From: Amycolatopsis regifaucium
GTDB taxonomy: Bacteria > Actinomycetota > Actinomycetes > Mycobacteriales > Pseudonocardiaceae
Assembly: GCF_001613935.1 (NCBI RefSeq)
Contig: NZ_LQCI01000014.1
Location: 255,383 to 319,382 of the forward strand
Direction: 5' to 3'
DNA length: 64,000 bases
The number at the start of each line of letters is the position of its first letter. Positions within the stretch are counted from its first letter, which is position 1. Of this stretch, positions 37,316 to 46,198 are shown in pieces. The notes beneath the pieces are model-generated. The model was not told the DNA's origin, did not search any database, and saw only the letters and a program-made list of their open reading frames with translations. Made by a program: the position numbers and the translations under genes.

Positions 37316-38323
37316 TCAGGAAAGTTCGCGCAGCGCCATCGCCAGTCCGGCGAGCTTGTCGGTCGCGTCGGAGAGCGACTCCTTGGACGATGTCATGCCG
37401 TCCGAGCTCGCGGCGACGGTGTGCCCGGCGGCGGCGACGAGACCGCCGTAGCCGTCGAGGCCGTCGTCGAGCTGCTCGCGCAGCTGCTTGATGGCGGCGT
37501 CGAGGGCGCCCCGTTCCCGCTCGGGCGCGGCGTCCCGGCCGCGTTCGATGGCCTGGATCCGGCTCGCCAGCCCACGGAGGGCTTGCGCGGCCTCCGCGGC
37601 GGTGGCCCGGGCGTCCGCCACGGCGATTTCCGAGACCGGCATGGTGCCGAGCGACGTCGGCTGCGAAAGCTGGCGAAGCAGCTCCGCCAGCGAAGCCTCG
37701 CTCTCGACGAGGCGCTCCATCGGTTCCCGCGCGACGGAACGCGCCGGGGGCAGCGGCGGCGGAGCGGCGGGTGCGGCGGGCAGCACGGTGCGGTTGAGCG
37801 CGCGCAGGCGCAGTCCCGACCGGACGCCGAAAGTGCCGAAGACGATGGTGAACGCGCTACCCGCGATGGCCTGGAGAACGTCGGCCTGTCCGTTCTTCAG
37901 CAGACCGGTGCCCGCGACGACGACGAACAGTCCACAAAGGATGGTGAGGAGCAGCCAGAAGGTCATCGCGCGCGAGGTCCGGCGCTTGCGTCGCTCCAGT
38001 TTGGCGGCCGGTTCGTTCCAGCGGGCCCATTTGGCCTTCGCGTCGGCGACGACCGGGATCTGGCCCGCCGCCAGTGACGTCAACTGCTGCGAAATCTTGG
38101 GCATGGCGGGCATCGGCGGCATCGGCGGCCTGCTCCGCGGTGGCTGAGCCGGCTGCGGGGGCCGGGCGGCCGCCGGCGTGGACGGCCGGGAGCCCTGCTC
38201 GGCGGGCGGGATGTAGCGCTGCAGTTTCTCCTGCGCGCGCTGGGCGTAGTCGGGCAGCTTCTCGATGTGCTTCTCAAGCTTGGCGGTGAACTCCCCGAAG
38301 TCCTTGCGCCTGCCCTGCCCCAT
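37316..38323 (-). CDS. pspM: PspM-like phage-shock envelope stress membrane protein
   Basis: 335 residues. A Pro-rich N-terminal region, two adjacent membrane helices (about 120-165: AMTFWLLLTILCGLFVVVAGT and ADVLQAIAGSAFTIVFGTF), and a long helical C-terminus rich in Ala and Leu. It directly follows pspA in the mycobacterial order pspA-pspM, in which PspM anchors PspA to the membrane. The name rests on synteny and topology. Confidence 0.72.
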   Translation of the reverse strand: MGQGRRKDFGEFTAKLEKHIEKLPDYAQRAQEKLQRYIPPAEQGSRPSTPAAARPPQPAQPPRSRPPMPPMPAMPKISQQLTSLAAGQIPVVADAKAKWARWNEPAAKLERRKRRTSRAMTFWLLLTILCGLFVVVAGTGLLKNGQADVLQAIAGSAFTIVFGTFGVRSGLRLRALNRTVLPAAPAAPPPLPPARSVAREPMERLVESEASLAELLRQLSQPTSLGTMPVSEIAVADARATAAEAAQALRGLASRIQAIERGRDAAPERERGALDAAIKQLREQLDDGLDGYGGLVAAAGHTVAASSDGMTSSKESLSDATDKLAGLAMALRELS

Positions 38324-38350
38324 TTGCCCTCGCCCCTGTCTTCGGTGAGT

Positions 38351-38384
38351 CCGGTTCCGCGTCCCCGCGGGGACGCGGAACCGG
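38351..38384 (-). terminator. Perfect 34-nt palindrome between pspA and pspM
   Basis: Bases 38351-38384 form a perfect palindrome of two 17-nt arms without separate loop (about 15 bp plus a tetraloop when folded). It fills the 75-bp space between pspA and pspM and may reduce pspM expression relative to pspA or stabilise the pspA message. Confidence 0.6.
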
Positions 38385-38398
38385 CTCTAGGTGGTGTG

Positions 38399-39244
38399 TC
38401 AGGCGGGGTTCTTGCCCTGTTCGGCCTGAACCCGTGCCTGGATCTCACGCTGGATGTCCGCACCGCTCGACGCCTTCGGCGCGGCGGCCGCGGTCTTGCC
38501 GTCGGTCACCTGCGCGACGGAGTCACCCTTCATGGAAGCGCGGATCTGCTCCAACCGCGAGTGCCCCGCGAGCTGCGTCGTCGAGGCCTGGACTTCCATC
38601 ATCCGGCCCTGCACGGAGTTCTGGGCGAGTTCGGCAGAGCCGAGCGCGGTGGTGTACCGCTTCTCGATCTTGTCGCGAACGTCTTCCAGCGACGGGGTGT
38701 TGCCCGGCGCGGCCAGCTGGCTCATCTGGTTCAGCGAAGCGGAGACCTGCTCCTGCATCTTCGCCTGCTCCAGCTGCGAAAGCAGCTTGGTGCGCTCGGC
38801 CAGCTTCTGCTGCAACATGGTCGCGTTGCGCTCGACGGCCTTCTTCGCCTGCTCCGCAGCCTGAAGCGACTGGTCGTGCAGGGTCTTCAGGTCCTCGATG
38901 TTCTGCTCGGCGGTGACGAGCTGCGCGGCGAAACTCTCCGCCGCGTTCTCGAACTCGGTCGCCTTCTGCTCGTCGCCCTTGGCGCGCGCCTCGTCGGCGA
39001 GCACCAGCGCCTGGCGGGTCGAAGCCTGGAGCTTCTCCACGTCGCCGAGCTGGCGGTTCAGCTTCATCTCCAGTTGACGCTGGTTACCGATCACCGAGGC
39101 GGCCTGCTGGGTCAGCGCCTGGTGATTGCGCTGCGCCTCCTCGATGGCCTGCTGGATCTGTACCTTCGGGTCGGCGTGCTCGTCGATCTTCGACGAGAAC
39201 GCCGCCATCATGTACTTCCAGAACTTCACGAACGGGTTGGCCAT
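38399..39244 (-). CDS. pspA: Phage shock protein A (PspA/IM30)
   Basis: 281 residues, mostly long coiled coil: an amphipathic N-terminal helix ([20 protein letters not shown]), then about 200 residues of heptad-rich sequence ([40 protein letters not shown]), and a flexible Ala/Lys tail. PspA/IM30 proteins polymerise on stressed membranes. Its order with pspM and nearby clgR matches mycobacteria, but two unrelated genes stand between it and clgR here. Confidence 0.93.
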   Translation of the reverse strand: MANPFVKFWKYMMAAFSSKIDEHADPKVQIQQAIEEAQRNHQALTQQAASVIGNQRQLEMKLNRQLGDVEKLQASTRQALVLADEARAKGDEQKATEFENAAESFAAQLVTAEQNIEDLKTLHDQSLQAAEQAKKAVERNATMLQQKLAERTKLLSQLEQAKMQEQVSASLNQMSQLAAPGNTPSLEDVRDKIEKRYTTALGSAELAQNSVQGRMMEVQASTTQLAGHSRLEQIRASMKGDSVAQVTDGKTAAAAPKASSGADIQREIQARVQAEQGKNPA

Positions 39245-39465
39245 CTCCTCCGCCTGCCTTCTCGCATCCCACGGGCTGTTACCTCGAGGTGGGGCGTCCC
39301 CTCTTGTGATGTTGCAACGTCCCGACCCCGGCGTTGAGTTCCATCGTGTCAGGTCGTCGTCCCGCGTTCCAGGTGACCCCGACGGAATTCAGGGATACCC
39401 CTGACTGTGATGTCCACGACCTTTCGGGTTCACCCGGCGGTGACCGTGGGTGAAAACGGGCGGGT

Positions 39466-40362
39466 TCAGTGCCGCAAAGCCGTCGCCTGTTCCATGCGTG
39501 ACAACTTCTCGGGGTTGCGCACGACGTAGAGCCCGGTGATGAGACTGTCGTCGAAACGCATCGTCACGACGGTGTCCACCTCGCCGTCGCGGCGCAGGAT
39601 CAGCGCGGGATGGCCGTTGACCTGCGCCGGGCGCAGTGTCGCCGCCTCGGCCTTGACCAGAGCGCTCGCGGCCAGCAGCGAGGCGACCCGTTCGGCACCC
39701 ACGACAGGGGTCAGCACGGCCTGCGCCACCCCGCCGCCGTCGCCGAGGAAGACGACATCGGGAGCGAGGACGTCGAGCAGTCCTTGCAGGTCGCCCGTCC
39801 GGACCGCACGCTGGAAGGCCTCGAACGCCTCCCGGGTCTCGGCCGGGGAAGGGGCGGCGCGCGGCCGTCGCGCGGCGACATGGGCCCGGGCCCGGTGGGC
39901 GATCTGGTGCACCGCGGCCGGGGTCTTGCCGACGGCTTCGGCGATTTCGGCGTAGGCCACGTCGAACACCTCACGCAGTACGAAGACCGCGCGTTCGGTC
40001 GGCGTCAGGGTTTCCAGCACCAGCAGCATCGCCATCGAGACGCTGTCGGCCAGTTCGACGTCTTCGGCGACATCGGGCGTGGTGAGCAGTGGTTCGGGCA
40101 GCCAGGGGCCGACGTAGGACTCTTTTCGGCGGCCGAGTGTGCGCAGCCTGCCGAGTGCCTGCCGGGTCGTGACGCGCACCAGGTAGGCCCGCGGGTTCTC
40201 CACGGTGCCGACGTCGACGCCCGCCCAGCGCAGCCAGGTCTCCTGAAGGACGTCCTCCGCGTCGGCGGCCGAACCGAGCATCTCGTAGGCGATGGTGAAC
40301 AGCAGATTGCGGTGGGCCACGAACGCCTCGGTGGCGAGATCCGGTCCGCGCTCGTCGGTCAT
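39466..40362 (-). CDS. ECF41-type RNA polymerase sigma factor with SnoaL-like C-terminal domain
   Basis: 298 residues. Sigma-2 (about 12-75) and sigma-4 (about 112-165) domains are followed by a SnoaL-like domain. ECF41 marks are WLPEP (about 87-91), DGGG (208-211) and NPEKL (283-287). The C-terminal domain acts as a built-in regulator in this group. ATG 40362 follows AGGAG; a longer reading from 40404 lacks one. The divergent carboxymuconolactone-decarboxylase-like gene is the typical target. Confidence 0.93.
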   Translation of the reverse strand: MTDERGPDLATEAFVAHRNLLFTIAYEMLGSAADAEDVLQETWLRWAGVDVGTVENPRAYLVRVTTRQALGRLRTLGRRKESYVGPWLPEPLLTTPDVAEDVELADSVSMAMLLVLETLTPTERAVFVLREVFDVAYAEIAEAVGKTPAAVHQIAHRARAHVAARRPRAAPSPAETREAFEAFQRAVRTGDLQGLLDVLAPDVVFLGDGGGVAQAVLTPVVGAERVASLLAASALVKAEAATLRPAQVNGHPALILRRDGEVDTVVTMRFDDSLITGLYVVRNPEKLSRMEQATALRH

Positions 40363-40460
40363 GACTGGCTCCTGCTCCCTCTTGCCGGTGTCCTCACCAG
40401 ACACCGGCCCTCGCTGGTTTCTGACCGCGCCTGACCGTGGCGTACCTCACGTCGCCGTGG

Positions 40461-40487
40461 TGTCAGCGGATCCCGGCTGACGGCGTC
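40461..40487 (+). promoter_or_regulatory. ECF41-type promoter of the CMD-like gene
   Basis: TGTCAGC at 40461-40467 and CGTC at 40484-40487 are separated by 16 bp, close to the known ECF41 promoter form (TGTCACA, N16-18, CGTC). It sits 47 bp before the ATG of the CMD-like gene and directly opposite the sigma factor gene, so recognition by that sigma factor is very likely. Confidence 0.75.
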
Positions 40488-40533
40488 TGGTGGTCGTTCG
40501 CTTCACCGCCCGACCACGAATGAGGACGAAGTC

Positions 40534-41019
40534 ATGAATTCCCGTTTCGACCTGAACGACAACGAGCTCGGCGCCAAGCTCGGCAAGCGGTTCGCGGCCG
40601 TCAGCGTGGCCATCACGGGGTCGGCACTGCCGAAGACCACCCAGGAACTGGTGTCGCTGCGGGCCAGCCAGCTCAACGGCTGCGGTTTCTGCGTGGACGC
40701 CCACGCCAAGGAACTGGCCGCCGCCGGCGAACCAGCCGTCCGGATCAACCTGGTCGCCGCCTGGCGCGAATCCACGGTGTTCACCGAGGCCGAGCAGGTC
40801 GCGCTGGCGTTCGCGGAGGAAGGCAGCAGGCTCGCCGACGCGCACCAGGGCGTCTCCGACGAGACCTGGGCCCAGGTACGGAAGCACTACGACGACGAGC
40901 AGATCGCCGCGCTGATCTACCTGGTCGCGATGATCAACGCCGCCAACCGGCTGCTGGTGATCACGCACACCAAGGGTGGCTCCTACCAGACCGGGACGTT
41001 CGACCGCGTCGCGAGCTGA
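40534..41019 (+). CDS. Carboxymuconolactone decarboxylase/AhpD-like peroxidase
   Basis: 161 residues. The AhpD-type active site NGCGFCVDAHAKEL (Cys50, Cys53, His57) is complete, which favours a thiol peroxidase role. One-domain CMD-family proteins are the standard genetic partners of ECF41 sigma factors, together forming a self-contained redox-linked unit. It has an ECF41 promoter upstream and a terminator hairpin downstream. Confidence 0.93.
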   Translation: MNSRFDLNDNELGAKLGKRFAAVSVAITGSALPKTTQELVSLRASQLNGCGFCVDAHAKELAAAGEPAVRINLVAAWRESTVFTEAEQVALAFAEEGSRLADAHQGVSDETWAQVRKHYDDEQIAALIYLVAMINAANRLLVITHTKGGSYQTGTFDRVAS

Positions 41020-41031
41020 TCGGGGGGACGG

Positions 41032-41064
41032 GAGAGGCCCCGGACGGACTGCCCGGGGCCTCTC
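41032..41064. terminator. Terminator hairpin between CMD-like gene and clgR
   Basis: Arms 41032-41043 and 41053-41064 pair perfectly over 12 bp around a 9-nt loop. It starts 12 bp beyond the CMD-like gene stop and ends 13 bp before the clgR stop, so it can serve both convergent genes. Confidence 0.8.
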
Positions 41065-41077
41065 CTGTTCACGACTG

Positions 41078-41533
41078 CTAAGCGGCGACCATCTTCGGTG
41101 CGGCGATGGTAGTCCGCAATGCGGGACTCATCCTCGGCGGCGGCGAGATCCGCAGATCCGCCAGATCGTTGCCGATCAGTTCGGACACCAGGCGGCCTCC
41201 TTCGAGCCCACCCCTCGCGGCCTCGGCGCCCTCGCGCTCCTGAGCCCGCCGCTTTCCTGCTTCGACCTTCTCGTCCACCGGGGCGACCTCGACGTTGTCC
41301 ATCGCCGAGACGTCCGCCGCGACCTTGTGCAGGAGTTCGCCCAGCGGAAGGTCCAAGGCCTCGCAAATGGACGCCAGCAGCTCGCTGGACGCCTCCTTCT
41401 GCCCGCGCTCGACCTCCGAGAGGTAGCCGAGGCTCACCCTGGCGGCGCGGGAGATGTCCCGCAGGGTTCGACGCTGGTTCGTGCGGGCGTGTCGGAGCCG
41501 GTCGCCGATCGCCTCGCGCAACAGCACGGTCAT
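41078..41533 (-). CDS. clgR: ClgR-type helix-turn-helix regulator
   Basis: 151 residues. An XRE-type helix-turn-helix (residues about 10-65: [25 protein letters not shown]) is followed by a linker and a C-terminus ending MVAA. In actinobacteria ClgR activates Clp protease and psp genes and is itself degraded by ClpP through its terminal Ala-Ala, which is present here. ATG 41533 behind GGGAGG. Next to cinA-like and pgsA as in mycobacteria. Confidence 0.88.
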   Translation of the reverse strand: MTVLLREAIGDRLRHARTNQRRTLRDISRAARVSLGYLSEVERGQKEASSELLASICEALDLPLGELLHKVAADVSAMDNVEVAPVDEKVEAGKRRAQEREGAEAARGGLEGGRLVSELIGNDLADLRISPPPRMSPALRTTIAAPKMVAA

Positions 41534-41634
41534 CACGCGCCTCCCTTCCAGGACTGACTGTCCCCTACGTTACCCAGTGCGGTGCCCCGGGCGCAGGTGT
41601 TGACACGGCAATACGCCAAGGGCGAACGCGGCGA

Positions 41635-42099
41635 TCATGTGAGATGTTCCCCCAGCAGGGCGAACGCCTCGCGGACGGCACCGGCCCTGACCGAGCCTCG
41701 ATCACCGCTCAAGTCCAGCGTACGGACGGTGAGCACCCCCGGACCGGCGAGGCCGACGTGGACGGTGCCGGGTGCGGCGCCGTCCTGCCCCGCCGGGCCC
41801 GCGACACCGGTGAGGCCGAGGCCCCAGGTGGCGTCGCAACGATCCTTCGCCCCGGTGGCCAACTGCGCCGCGACCTCGGGATGAACGGCGCCGTGGACGG
41901 CGAGAAGGTCCTTGTCCACTCCGGCGAGTGAAGCCTTCAGATCGGTGGCGTAGACGATCAGCCCGCCACGGACGACGGCACTCGATCCAGGGATCTCGGT
42001 CAGCGTCGCGCAGACCAGCCCGGCGGTCAGCGACTCAGCGGTCGCCACCGTCTCCCCACGCTCGATCAGGTGAGTGATCAACGTCTCACCGGTTGTCAC
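41635..42099 (-). CDS. CinA C-terminal domain (nicotinamide-nucleotide amidase-like) protein
   Basis: 154 residues of the stand-alone CinA/PncC domain: TAESLTAGLVCATLTEIPGSS, GGLIVYATDLKASLAGV, and GLTGVAGPAGQDGAAPGTVHVGL. PncC-type enzymes hydrolyse NMN to nicotinate mononucleotide. The GTG start overlaps the pgsA stop by 4 bp. The full-length CinA N-terminal domain is absent, as is normal for this form. Confidence 0.9.
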   Translation of the reverse strand: MTTGETLITHLIERGETVATAESLTAGLVCATLTEIPGSSAVVRGGLIVYATDLKASLAGVDKDLLAVHGAVHPEVAAQLATGAKDRCDATWGLGLTGVAGPAGQDGAAPGTVHVGLAGPGVLTVRTLDLSGDRGSVRAGAVREAFALLGEHLT

Positions 42100-42743
42100 G
42101 ACGCGGTGCCCGTCGCACGCTGTCCGGCGGCCCGCAGCCGCACCGCGCGCACTACGTAGTCGAGGCCGGTGACGACGGTCAGGATCAGCGCGAGCCCCAT
42201 CAGCACCCAGCGGACCGGTTCGGCGGCGGCCGGCAGCGGCAGCAGGTACGCGGTGATGGCCGCGATCTGCGCGAGCGTCTTGGCCTTGCCACCCCGGCTG
42301 GCCGGGATGACGCCGTGCCGGATCACCCAGAAGCGCAGCAGCGTCACACCGATCTCGCGGATCGCGATGACGATGGTGACCCACCAGCCCAGTTCGCCGA
42401 GCACGCTCAGCCCGATCAGCGCGGCGCCGATCAGCGCCTTGTCCGCGATCGGGTCGGCGATCTTCCCGAAATCGGTGATCAGCCCGTACTTCCGCGCGAC
42501 CCAGCCGTCGACCTGGTCGGTGAACGACGCGATCGCGAACAGCGCGGTGGCCATCGCGCGCCAGAAGGTGTCGCCCCCATCGCCCGCGAACAGCGCCATC
42601 ACGAACAACGGCACCAGTACCAGCCGCGACATCGTGAGCAGGTTCGCCAGGTTCAGCGTCGGGACCGGAGTGGCCTCGGGGACCCGGGCGTGCTCACCGC
42701 CCGTTCCCTCACCGGCTCCGGCGTCGCTCGGGGCGGCATTCAC
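42096..42743 (-). CDS. pgsA: CDP-alcohol phosphatidyltransferase, phosphatidylglycerophosphate synthase type
   Basis: 215 residues, about five membrane helices. The CDP-alcohol motif is complete: [20 protein letters not shown] and then ADPIAD. It makes phosphatidylglycerol phosphate from CDP-diacylglycerol in the membrane. An Ala/Gly/Glu-rich N-terminal tail precedes. It overlaps rimO and the CinA-like gene by 4 bp each. Confidence 0.93.
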   Translation of the reverse strand: MNAAPSDAGAGEGTGGEHARVPEATPVPTLNLANLLTMSRLVLVPLFVMALFAGDGGDTFWRAMATALFAIASFTDQVDGWVARKYGLITDFGKIADPIADKALIGAALIGLSVLGELGWWVTIVIAIREIGVTLLRFWVIRHGVIPASRGGKAKTLAQIAAITAYLLPLPAAAEPVRWVLMGLALILTVVTGLDYVVRAVRLRAAGQRATGTAS

Positions 42744-44188
42744 CGGTCGGCCTCGGGCGGCGCGGGCCGCACGATCAGGTCGACGCCCTCGGAGTCGACG
42801 ACCTCACAGCGCACGAAGTCACCGACCGCCAGCGAGGGCAGGTCGTCCGTCTCGATCAGGACGCATTCGCCGTCGACCTCGGGGGCCTGGTGCGCGGCGC
42901 GGCCGATCGGGTCCTCGCCGTCCTCGGCCTGCTCGATCAGCACGTCGACGAAGTCGCCGATCCGCTCCTCGGCCCGCTGCGAGGTCAGCTCCTCGACCAG
43001 CGCGGAGATCCGCGAAACCCGCTCGGCGACCACGGACTCGTCGAGTTTGCCGTCGAAGGTCTCGGCCTCGGTGCCGTCCTCGTCCGAGTAGCCGAAGACG
43101 CCGACCGCGTCCAGCCGCGCGCCGGTCAGGAACCGCTCCAGCTCGGCGACATCCTCCTCGGTCTCGCCGGGGAACCCGACGATGACGTTGGTGCGGATGC
43201 CGGCGGCGGGCGAGTACTCCCGGATCTGGTCGCACAGCGCGAGGAAGGAATCCGTCGAGCCGAAGCGGCGCATACGGCGCAGCACGGTCTCGCTGGAGTG
43301 CTGGAAGGACAGGTCGAAGTAGTCGGCGACACCCGGCGTGGTCGCGATGGCCTTGACCAGGCCGGGGCGGGTCTCGGCGGGCTGCAGGTACGAGACGCGG
43401 ACGCGTTCGATACCGGGCACCGCGGCCAGGCGCGGGACCAGCAGCTCCAGCGCCCGGGCACCGTCACGGCCGAAATCCTTGCCGTAGGAGGTGGAGTTCT
43501 CCGAGACGAGGAAGACCTCCTTGACACCGTTCTCCGCGAGCCACATCGCCTCGGCGACGATCTCGTCCGGCTGCCGGGACACGAAGGAACCCCGGAACGA
43601 CGGGATCGCGCAGAACGAGCAGCGGCGGTCGCAGCCGGAGGCGATCTTCAGCGCGGCCACCGGGGAGTCGTCGAGCCGGGTCCGCAGCACGCGCGGGCCC
43701 CAGCCGTGCTGCGCGTGGCCGGGCACCTCGACCGACTCGGCGGCCGTCGGGCGCTGGACCGGGCTGATGGGCAGCAGCTTGCGGCGGTCGGAGGGGGTGT
43801 GGGACGCGACCTTGCGGCCCGCCACGACGTCGTCGAGCCGCTCGGAGAGGTCCGCGTAGTGGTCGAAACCCAGGACCGCGTCGGCCTCGGGCAGGTTCTC
43901 GGCCAGCTCGTTGCCGTAGCGCTCCGCCATGCAGCCGACGGCGACGACCTTCTTGCCGGTGTCGGACGCGGCGAGCAGGGTGTCGACCGAGTCCTTCTTG
44001 GCGGACTCGACGAAGCCGCAGGTGTTGACGACCACGACGTCGGAGTCTTCGGGCTCGGCCGTGAGCTCCCAGCCGCCCGCCGCCAGCCGTCCGGCGAGTT
44101 CCTCGGAATCGACCTCGTTGCGGGCGCAACCGAGGGTCAACAAGGACACGCGACGGGTGGCGACAGGATCAGTGGTGGGAGAAGGCAC
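42740..44188 (-). CDS. rimO: Ribosomal protein S12 methylthiotransferase RimO
   Basis: 482 residues. An N-terminal UPF0004 domain with three cluster cysteines (Cys21, Cys57, Cys86), a radical-SAM domain with Cys186/Cys190/Cys193 ([17 protein letters not shown]), and a C-terminal TRAM domain. It adds a methylthio group to an aspartate of protein S12. The GTG at 44188 begins 6 residues before conserved sequence and is chosen over a longer reading into the divergent argA region. Confidence 0.95.
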   Translation of the reverse strand: MPSPTTDPVATRRVSLLTLGCARNEVDSEELAGRLAAGGWELTAEPEDSDVVVVNTCGFVESAKKDSVDTLLAASDTGKKVVAVGCMAERYGNELAENLPEADAVLGFDHYADLSERLDDVVAGRKVASHTPSDRRKLLPISPVQRPTAAESVEVPGHAQHGWGPRVLRTRLDDSPVAALKIASGCDRRCSFCAIPSFRGSFVSRQPDEIVAEAMWLAENGVKEVFLVSENSTSYGKDFGRDGARALELLVPRLAAVPGIERVRVSYLQPAETRPGLVKAIATTPGVADYFDLSFQHSSETVLRRMRRFGSTDSFLALCDQIREYSPAAGIRTNVIVGFPGETEEDVAELERFLTGARLDAVGVFGYSDEDGTEAETFDGKLDESVVAERVSRISALVEELTSQRAEERIGDFVDVLIEQAEDGEDPIGRAAHQAPEVDGECVLIETDDLPSLAVGDFVRCEVVDSEGVDLIVRPAPPEADR

Positions 44189-44276
44189 GTGCCTTAGGGT
44201 AGCTGGCCTGCTCTCGGGGTCGGCGATCGCTCGCTCGGGCGAGCCTCCGGCCGGTCGCGGCCTCGTGGATGGCTTA

Positions 44277-44813
44277 ATGGTGGACGTGCCCTCAGACCCC
44301 CTCGAACCGCTCCATCGCCGCCGCCCGATCGTTCGCCGGGCGCGGATCGCGGACGTCCGCAAGATCAAGGCACTGGTCGACTCCGACGCGGGGACGGTGC
44401 TGCTGGAGAAGGAACTCGTCACCCTCTACGAGAGCGTCCAGGAGTTCTGGGTGGTCGAAGACGGTGACGACGTGCTCGGCTGCGGCGCCCTCCACGTGCT
44501 GTGGGAGGACATCGGCGAGCTGCGCACCATCGCCGTCGACAAGGATTCCCGGGGTCGCGGCATCGGGCACGCGCTGGTGGGGCAGCTGATCGACTTCGCC
44601 AGGGAGATCGGGCTGAAGCGGCTGTTCGTGCTGACCTTCGAGACCCATTTCTTCTCCGGACACGGCTTCGTCGAGATCGACGGCACGCCGGTGACCCAGG
44701 AGGTCTACGAGGAGATGCGGCGCTCGGCCGACCCGGGCGTCGCGGAGTTCCTCGACCTGCCGTACGTGAAGCCCAACACGCTGGGCAACAGCCGGATGCT
44801 GCTGGAGCTGTAG
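44277..44813 (+). CDS. argA: Amino-acid N-acetyltransferase (N-acetylglutamate synthase, ArgA type)
   Basis: 178 residues of one GNAT domain. It has [38 protein letters not shown] with the acetyl-CoA loop SRGRGIG, and [16 protein letters not shown]. The single-domain ArgA form acts in arginine synthesis in actinobacteria and sits beside pgsA in mycobacteria too. It diverges from rimO. Other near starts are GTG 44280 and GTG 44286. Confidence 0.88.
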   Translation: MVDVPSDPLEPLHRRRPIVRRARIADVRKIKALVDSDAGTVLLEKELVTLYESVQEFWVVEDGDDVLGCGALHVLWEDIGELRTIAVDKDSRGRGIGHALVGQLIDFAREIGLKRLFVLTFETHFFSGHGFVEIDGTPVTQEVYEEMRRSADPGVAEFLDLPYVKPNTLGNSRMLLEL

Positions 44814-44877
44814 CTTCGGGTGGCGAAACGTTCGGGAATGCTGTTCCCTCGCTCTTCGGCATCAGGAAAGGCGGGAC

Positions 44878-45519
44878 ATGGACACCTCGGTCACCGACCA
44901 GCTGCTCAGCACGACACGGGCGGTCCGGCGCAAACTCGACCTGGACCGGCCGGTCGAGCCGGAAGTGCTCGAAGAGTGCCTGCGGCTCGCGCTGCAGGCA
45001 CCGACGCCGGGCAACCAGCAGGCGTGGCGCTGGCTCGTGGTGCGGGATCAGGGCGTCAAAGACCGGCTGTCGGAGCTGTTCCGCCGGGTCGGGAAGGCCT
45101 ATCTGGAAGCGAACGCGGCCGCGTTGGGCGAGGCGATCACCGAGCCGTCCGTGGCGCGGGCGTTCGCCTCAGGGCAGCATCTGATCGACGTGATCGACCG
45201 GGTGCCCGTGTACGTCATCCCGTGCCTGACCGGCAGGCCGAGCGGGGACAACGCGACCGATGCCGCGTTCTACGGCGGGATCTTCCCGGCGGTGTGGAAC
45301 TTCCAGCTGGCGCTGCGCTCGCGCGGCCTTGGCTCGACGCTCACGACCTACCACCTGACGCACGAGGCGGAAGCGGCCGAGATCCTCGGCATCCCCTCCG
45401 ACGTCACGCAGGTGGGGCTGCTGCCGGTGGCCTACACGACGGTGCCGGATTTCAAGCCCGCCGCGCGCGTGCCGCTGTCGGAGGTCGCGTACCTCGACGG
45501 GTGGGGCAACGCGCTCTAG
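44878..45519 (+). CDS. Nitroreductase-family FMN oxidoreductase
   Basis: 213 residues. The FMN-binding start RAVRRKLDLDRPVE, APTPGNQQAWRWLVV, and the C-terminal ILGIPSDVTQVGLLPVAYT identify the nitroreductase fold. It forms dimers and reduces nitro or quinone-type compounds with NAD(P)H. Substrate unknown. It follows argA by 64 bp. Confidence 0.9.
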   Translation: MDTSVTDQLLSTTRAVRRKLDLDRPVEPEVLEECLRLALQAPTPGNQQAWRWLVVRDQGVKDRLSELFRRVGKAYLEANAAALGEAITEPSVARAFASGQHLIDVIDRVPVYVIPCLTGRPSGDNATDAAFYGGIFPAVWNFQLALRSRGLGSTLTTYHLTHEAEAAEILGIPSDVTQVGLLPVAYTTVPDFKPAARVPLSEVAYLDGWGNAL

Positions 45520-45560
45520 ACGGCGTTGGTCGTGGCTGTGTCCGATCAGGGCTCGCGGCG

Positions 45561-45620
45561 AAGTACATGATGGCCCCCTTCCTTGCGCCTAGGTACAGGA
45601 AGGGGTCCTTCATGCACTGG
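45561..45620. repeat. Degraded copy of the AAGTACATGATGGCCCCC palindrome
   Basis: The left arm (from 45561) keeps the full sequence seen at 27253, but the right arm has several changes (CAGGAAGGGGTCCTTCATGCACT), so pairing is incomplete. It lies between convergent genes (nitroreductase and lipoprotein). Confidence 0.65.
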
Positions 45621-45642
45621 GCCGGTGTGACTGGTGCTGCGC

Positions 45643-46128
45643 CTATGCCTTCGACACCCGCAGGGTGACCTGGTCGCCCCCCGAACTCACAGCGACCAGG
45701 TCCACCCGGCAGGCGGCGAACTCGACGGACTGCCTGCCACCTCGTCCGGTGGAGGCCAGTTCCGCGCTCGTCCGCTCGCCGCGTCCCGGTTCGGCCAGTG
45801 CCAACGCGACCACGGCCTCCCCTTCCCAGACGCAGACCATCCCCTGGGCGCAGCGGGAATCGGACACCAGCCGGGAGAACCGGATGCTGATGTCCTTCGA
45901 CGCGACCTCGGCGGTTTCACCGGCCTTGAGGACGATGGTCTCCCCCAGTTCCACGGTGCCCTTGGGTGGCCGAGCCTGCTCGGACGTCGGCGACGACTGG
46001 GCGGCCGGAGCGGACTGCACCGCCGGAGGCACGGCCGCCGGAGGTTGCTCGCGCGCGGCGGAGCTGCCGACTCCGCAGGCGAGGCCGGCCAAGGCGCAGA
46101 GGACGACGAGCAGCTTCTTGGGGTCCAC
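45643..46128 (-). CDS. Putative lipoprotein of unknown function
   Basis: 161 residues. Signal peptide with lipobox (VVLCALAGLACGVG), a Pro/Ala-rich linker, and a beta-rich domain with two cysteines (SRCAQGMVCVWEGEAVVAL) and a third later (EFAACRVDL). GTG 46128 with CAGGA upstream is favoured. Convergent with the nitroreductase gene and next to ftsK. Family not recognised. Confidence 0.75.
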   Translation of the reverse strand: MDPKKLLVVLCALAGLACGVGSSAAREQPPAAVPPAVQSAPAAQSSPTSEQARPPKGTVELGETIVLKAGETAEVASKDISIRFSRLVSDSRCAQGMVCVWEGEAVVALALAEPGRGERTSAELASTGRGGRQSVEFAACRVDLVAVSSGGDQVTLRVSKA

Positions 46129-46198
46129 GTGTCCTGGACGTAACAGAGGGCCGGTCCGTTGCATCGGGTTTCAGGGGATCTCTTCGACCAGGGCCAGG

